DNA of 24,656 bases, taken from the NCBI GenBank assembly GCA_002104895.1, contig MCFG01000455.1:25001-49656 (forward strand), written 5' to 3'. This DNA is from Anaeromyces robustus. Its lineage: Eukaryota; Neocallimastigomycota; Neocallimastigomycetes; Neocallimastigales; Neocallimastigaceae. The notes beneath the pieces were generated by a model that was given only the letters and a program-made list of their open reading frames with translations, was not told the origin of the DNA and ran no database searches. The stretch's first letter is position 1, and every line of letters begins with the position of its first letter. Below, piece after piece: positions 22,350 to 24,656 of the stretch. A program made the translations under genes and the position numbers.

Positions 22350-22476
22350 ATTAAAATATAATAAATTTATAAAAATTTAAAATTTTGATATATAAAAAAA
22401 TTAAAGGTATTAAATAAAATTACAAATATTATAAAGAAAATTATAATTTTTTGATATTAATTAATAAATACTGAAG

Positions 22477-23371
22477 ATGTTTAGAAATAAATTTTCCTTC
22501 ACAAAATTAGTTATTTTACTATGTCTTTTGTCCCTTATTCATGGAAAAAAATGTATTGGAAAACCAAAAATTAAAGTAATAAAAAATACAAAAAAAATTA
22601 AAAATGAAATTGAAACAACTATTCCAAATCCAATTGATTCAGGTTCAGATTCAGATTCAAAATTTGAAAATAATATTAAAACAATAATCAATTCCCAAGC
22701 TATTGAAGTATCTTCTAGTACTCTTATTCCTTCGGAAACTGAAGCAATTGTTTTTACTTCTACTGCTGAAGTATCTTCTAGTACACATGTTCCTACTGAA
22801 ACTAAAGCAATTGTTTTTACTTCTACTACTATTGAAAATGATGAACCTACTATGACTTCCTCACCAATACCAACTGAAACAATAGATGAATATGAAGATG
22901 AAGATCTTATTGAATATGACCTTAAAATAAAACTTGATAATACTGATGAATTCAAGGATACATTAAACGATCTTAAAAATAAATATCCTGATTATTTCAA
23001 AAACTATAAATCATCTAGTGATTATATTTGTGACGATCAATGCTTTTTAAATAAATTAGCTCTTGTTAAATTAGCAAATGATATCAAAGCTTTTATCGAT
23101 GAAAATAAATATTTATTGAATGAATTCTTTTTGAATATGAGAGATGGGATTTTAAGGTATCCATGGTCATTTACCTCCTGATGAAATTAATGAATATTAT
23201 CTTTTAGTTATACCTTTTGAATATGATAAAGGTTTTAATGGATATTTCTATATTTATACATATTCCAATGATGCTATAATGGAAAAAGTTCAAAAAAAGT
23301 TTGAAAAATATATTGTATCATATACAAAATTAGACAAGTTGAAAAGGAAGATTTTGATCTTGAATAAGTAA
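22477..23371 (+). CDS. Secreted Ser/Thr/Glu-rich protein, frame broken near 23161
   Basis: I do not recognise the family. The first frame (22477-23181, 234 codons) starts with a clear signal peptide: MFRNK, a hydrophobic core LVILLCLLSLI, and a likely cut after Gly23. A basic stretch follows, then two 21-residue tandem repeats (77-97 and 98-118, EVSSST..P.ETxAIVFTST), an acidic patch at 137-146 (DEYEDEDLIE), and a folded-looking part with CDDQC (185-189) and LVKLANDIKAFIDEN. After codon Tyr228 the reading moves by one base: 23162-23371 continues convincingly as HGHLPPDEINEYYLLVIPFE, then GFNGYFYIYTYSNDAIMEKV to KLDKLKRKILILNK. A single extra base near 23161 would explain this, either real or a sequencing error. 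The Ser/Thr-rich repeats suggest O-glycosylation of a wall or extracellular protein. The antisense frame at 22539-22955 is a shadow. A GTAAGT donor at 23368 hints at a further exon. Confidence 0.75.
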
Positions 23372-23810
23372 GTAGAATTAAATAGAAATATATATATATA
23401 TATAAAATATTAATTATATTCATTTTTAAAACATAAATAAAATATTTATATTGAGTTTTATTTTATGTTTTATAATATATAATTTTTAATTCTATTTTTT
23501 TTTTTTATTAATTTTTTAATCTATTCCATGGGATAAAATATTTAAAGTTTTTATTTGGATATTTTAATATTTCAAATAAATATTATTTAAACAATAATAA
23601 AATAAATAATAATCATAGATATATATTATGTACATCCTAATTTATTAACAATAAATATATCTATAATATCAAATTTTAATATATTTAAATTTTTAAAAAT
23701 ATTTTAGGTATGTATCTAAAGAATTAAATAATCAATATATAATTTATGATTTATTATTTAATTATTATTTAATTTTATTTTCTTTTTTTTTTTGTTATAA
23801 TATTATTTAA
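23368..23810 (+). other. Possible intron and terminal exon of the secreted protein
   Basis: GTAAGT at 23368-23373 and TTTTAG at 23702-23707 could bound a 340-base intron. Joining in phase 2 gives ILNK followed by YVSKELNNQYIIYDLLFNYY and a hydrophobic end, stopping at 23808-23810. The splice sites are good and the first residues are protein-like. The tail, however, is a translation of T runs, and the unspliced frame also ends acceptably at 23371. Another frame ends RQVEKEDFDLE just before the donor, so the true C-terminus is undecided. Confidence 0.35.
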
Positions 23811-24388
23811 AAATATTATAACTTAATTTTAGTAAAATTATAAATGAAAAGGAAAATAAATAAAAAAAAATTATAAATCAATAAATAAAATTAAAAAAAA
23901 TAAAAATTAATAAAATAAAAAAAAAAATATAAAACATTAAAAAAAATTAATGAAATAAAAAAATATTAATCATTAAAAAAAAATACAAATTAATAAAAAA
24001 AAAAAAATAGTAATATTAAATTTAAAAAATCATAAAATATGTTAATATTAAATGAATATTTATTAAGCAAGTTAAATCTATCTCTATCCTATTTTAAAAA
24101 TTTGTGTTACGTTAAAATCATTATAAATATAAATAATTATATTTTAAATTTTTTTATTTTTTTTTTTTTTCAAATTAAATTTTCATTTAATAATTATTTA
24201 ATATATTTTTATATCTTTATGTATAATATTATAATTTTAAATATTTTATTATTATTTTTTTTTTTTTTTATTTTTTATTTTATTTTAAATTATATAAAAT
24301 TATAAATTATAAAATTATATTATCCATTTTTAATTTTATTTTCATAACCCAGTATTTGATTTTAAATTCGAATTGCTATAATAGGTGT
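23811..24388. other. AT-rich intergenic DNA
   Basis: A-rich (23820-24040) then T-rich (24040-24310) low-complexity sequence. The 88-codon plus-strand frame at 24039-24305 is dominated by Phe, Ile, Leu, Asn and Tyr and lacks a recognisable domain, so I do not call it a gene. From about 24340 the base composition becomes more balanced as the minus-strand remnant begins. Confidence 0.65.
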
Positions 24389-24613
24389 TTAAGGATTACT
24401 GGTTTCAACATATAAATATTTATTGTTATAAGTCACCATTGAAGATTCCTTTTTTGGATTTTGTCATAGTATAAACAAATTTGTTCGGTACCTTCGTAAT
24501 TGGGTATATGGTATTATTATTAATATAACTTTCAATATAAAGTTATTATGATTACAAACGCCATCATTGGAATTTAATTTTTTTTTATAATATAAAGCTT
24601 TACCAAATGCCAT
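24389..24613 (-). pseudogene. Coding-like minus-strand remnant near window edge
   Basis: One minus-strand frame runs from an ATG at 24613 with MAFGKALYYKKKLNSNDGVC, later NHNNFILKV, meets an in-frame stop, and resumes with QNPKKESSMVTYNNKYLYVE ending SNP. A second frame over the same bases also has a protein-like stretch (PNYEGTEQICLYYDKIQKRN), so more than one break is likely. The block stands out for its balanced base composition. No family is recognised. The sequence to the right of the window may hold more of it. Confidence 0.4.
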
Positions 24614-24656
24614 CCTGTTGAATTATAATACATACATTTCCCTTTTTTTGTTTTTT

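Larger units (their letters stand above)
21863..22476. other. Upstream region of the secreted-protein gene
   Basis: A/T runs, a duplicated hairpin unit (22065-22182), AAT and TA repeats and an (AAAAT)n/(TA)n block (22274-22349) precede the start codon at 22477. No TATA box can be distinguished from the background. The minus-strand frame at 21961-22179 is a low-complexity artefact. Confidence 0.6.

Noticed and set aside
22539-22955. Minus-strand 138-residue frame
   Set aside because: Antisense shadow of the secreted-protein gene; the plus strand has the signal peptide, Cys residues and the better codon pattern.
24039-24305. Plus-strand 88-residue frame
   Set aside because: Low-complexity Phe/Ile/Leu/Tyr/Asn content in T-rich DNA; a chance open frame.
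1-24656. Organellar (mitochondrial) origin, suggested by extreme A/T content
   Set aside because: RIB1 has spliceosomal GTAAGT...AG introns and reads in the standard code, no mitochondrial gene or RNA is present, and anaerobic gut fungi lack a mitochondrial genome.
1-24656. tRNA, rRNA, CRISPR or bacterial-type operon
   Set aside because: No GGTTCGA-type tRNA B box, no rRNA core sequence and no regularly spaced repeat-spacer array was found on reading both strands.

Overview
The window looks like nuclear DNA of an extremely AT-rich eukaryote. The best fit is an anaerobic gut fungus (Neocallimastigomycota: Neocallimastix, Piromyces, Anaeromyces and relatives). The reasons are non-coding DNA made almost only of A/T homopolymers and AAT, AAAT and AAAAT microsatellites, spliceosomal introns of GTAAGT...AG type, a fungal-type riboflavin gene, and a secreted low-complexity Ser/Thr/Glu-rich protein. 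This placement is inferred from style and gene content, not from a marker gene. Dictyostelium is less likely because its intergenic gaps are short, and this window has about 15.7 kb with no gene.

Layout. Positions 1-15730 form a gene-free, very AT-rich desert holding only short tandem repeats, a large (AAAT)n array (7379-7645), a cluster of inverted repeats (12762-13235) and several 9-bp minisatellites. Positions 15731-16512 are a tandem duplication; its first copy contains a perfect 33-bp-arm hairpin, and the two copies share a 96-bp identical block. Positions 16723-18617 (minus strand) hold one convincing complete gene, GTP cyclohydrolase II (RIB1 type), in three exons that join cleanly in frame into 332 residues. 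Its second intron is mostly microsatellite. Positions 18618-21900 are intergenic but contain several short minus-strand stretches of coding-like composition, some with in-frame stops, which look like remains of one or more unidentified decayed genes. A 20228-20431 minisatellite lies among them. Positions 22477-23371 (plus strand) hold a gene for a secreted protein with a signal peptide and a 21-residue tandem repeat. Its reading frame shifts near 23161, and it may continue through an intron into a short exon at 23708-23810. Positions 24389-24613 (minus strand) are another unidentified coding-like remnant near the window edge.

The two real genes have no visible functional link. RIB1 makes the first committed intermediate of riboflavin in the cytosol; the other product should enter the secretory route. 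I found no rRNA, tRNA, CRISPR array, recognisable transposase, reverse transcriptase or viral gene. No wholly new system is demonstrable. The best leads are the duplicated hairpin unit beside RIB1, the inverted-repeat cluster at 12.8 kb, the patchwork of decayed minus-strand coding fragments at 19.9-21.9 kb, and the frame-shifted secreted protein.
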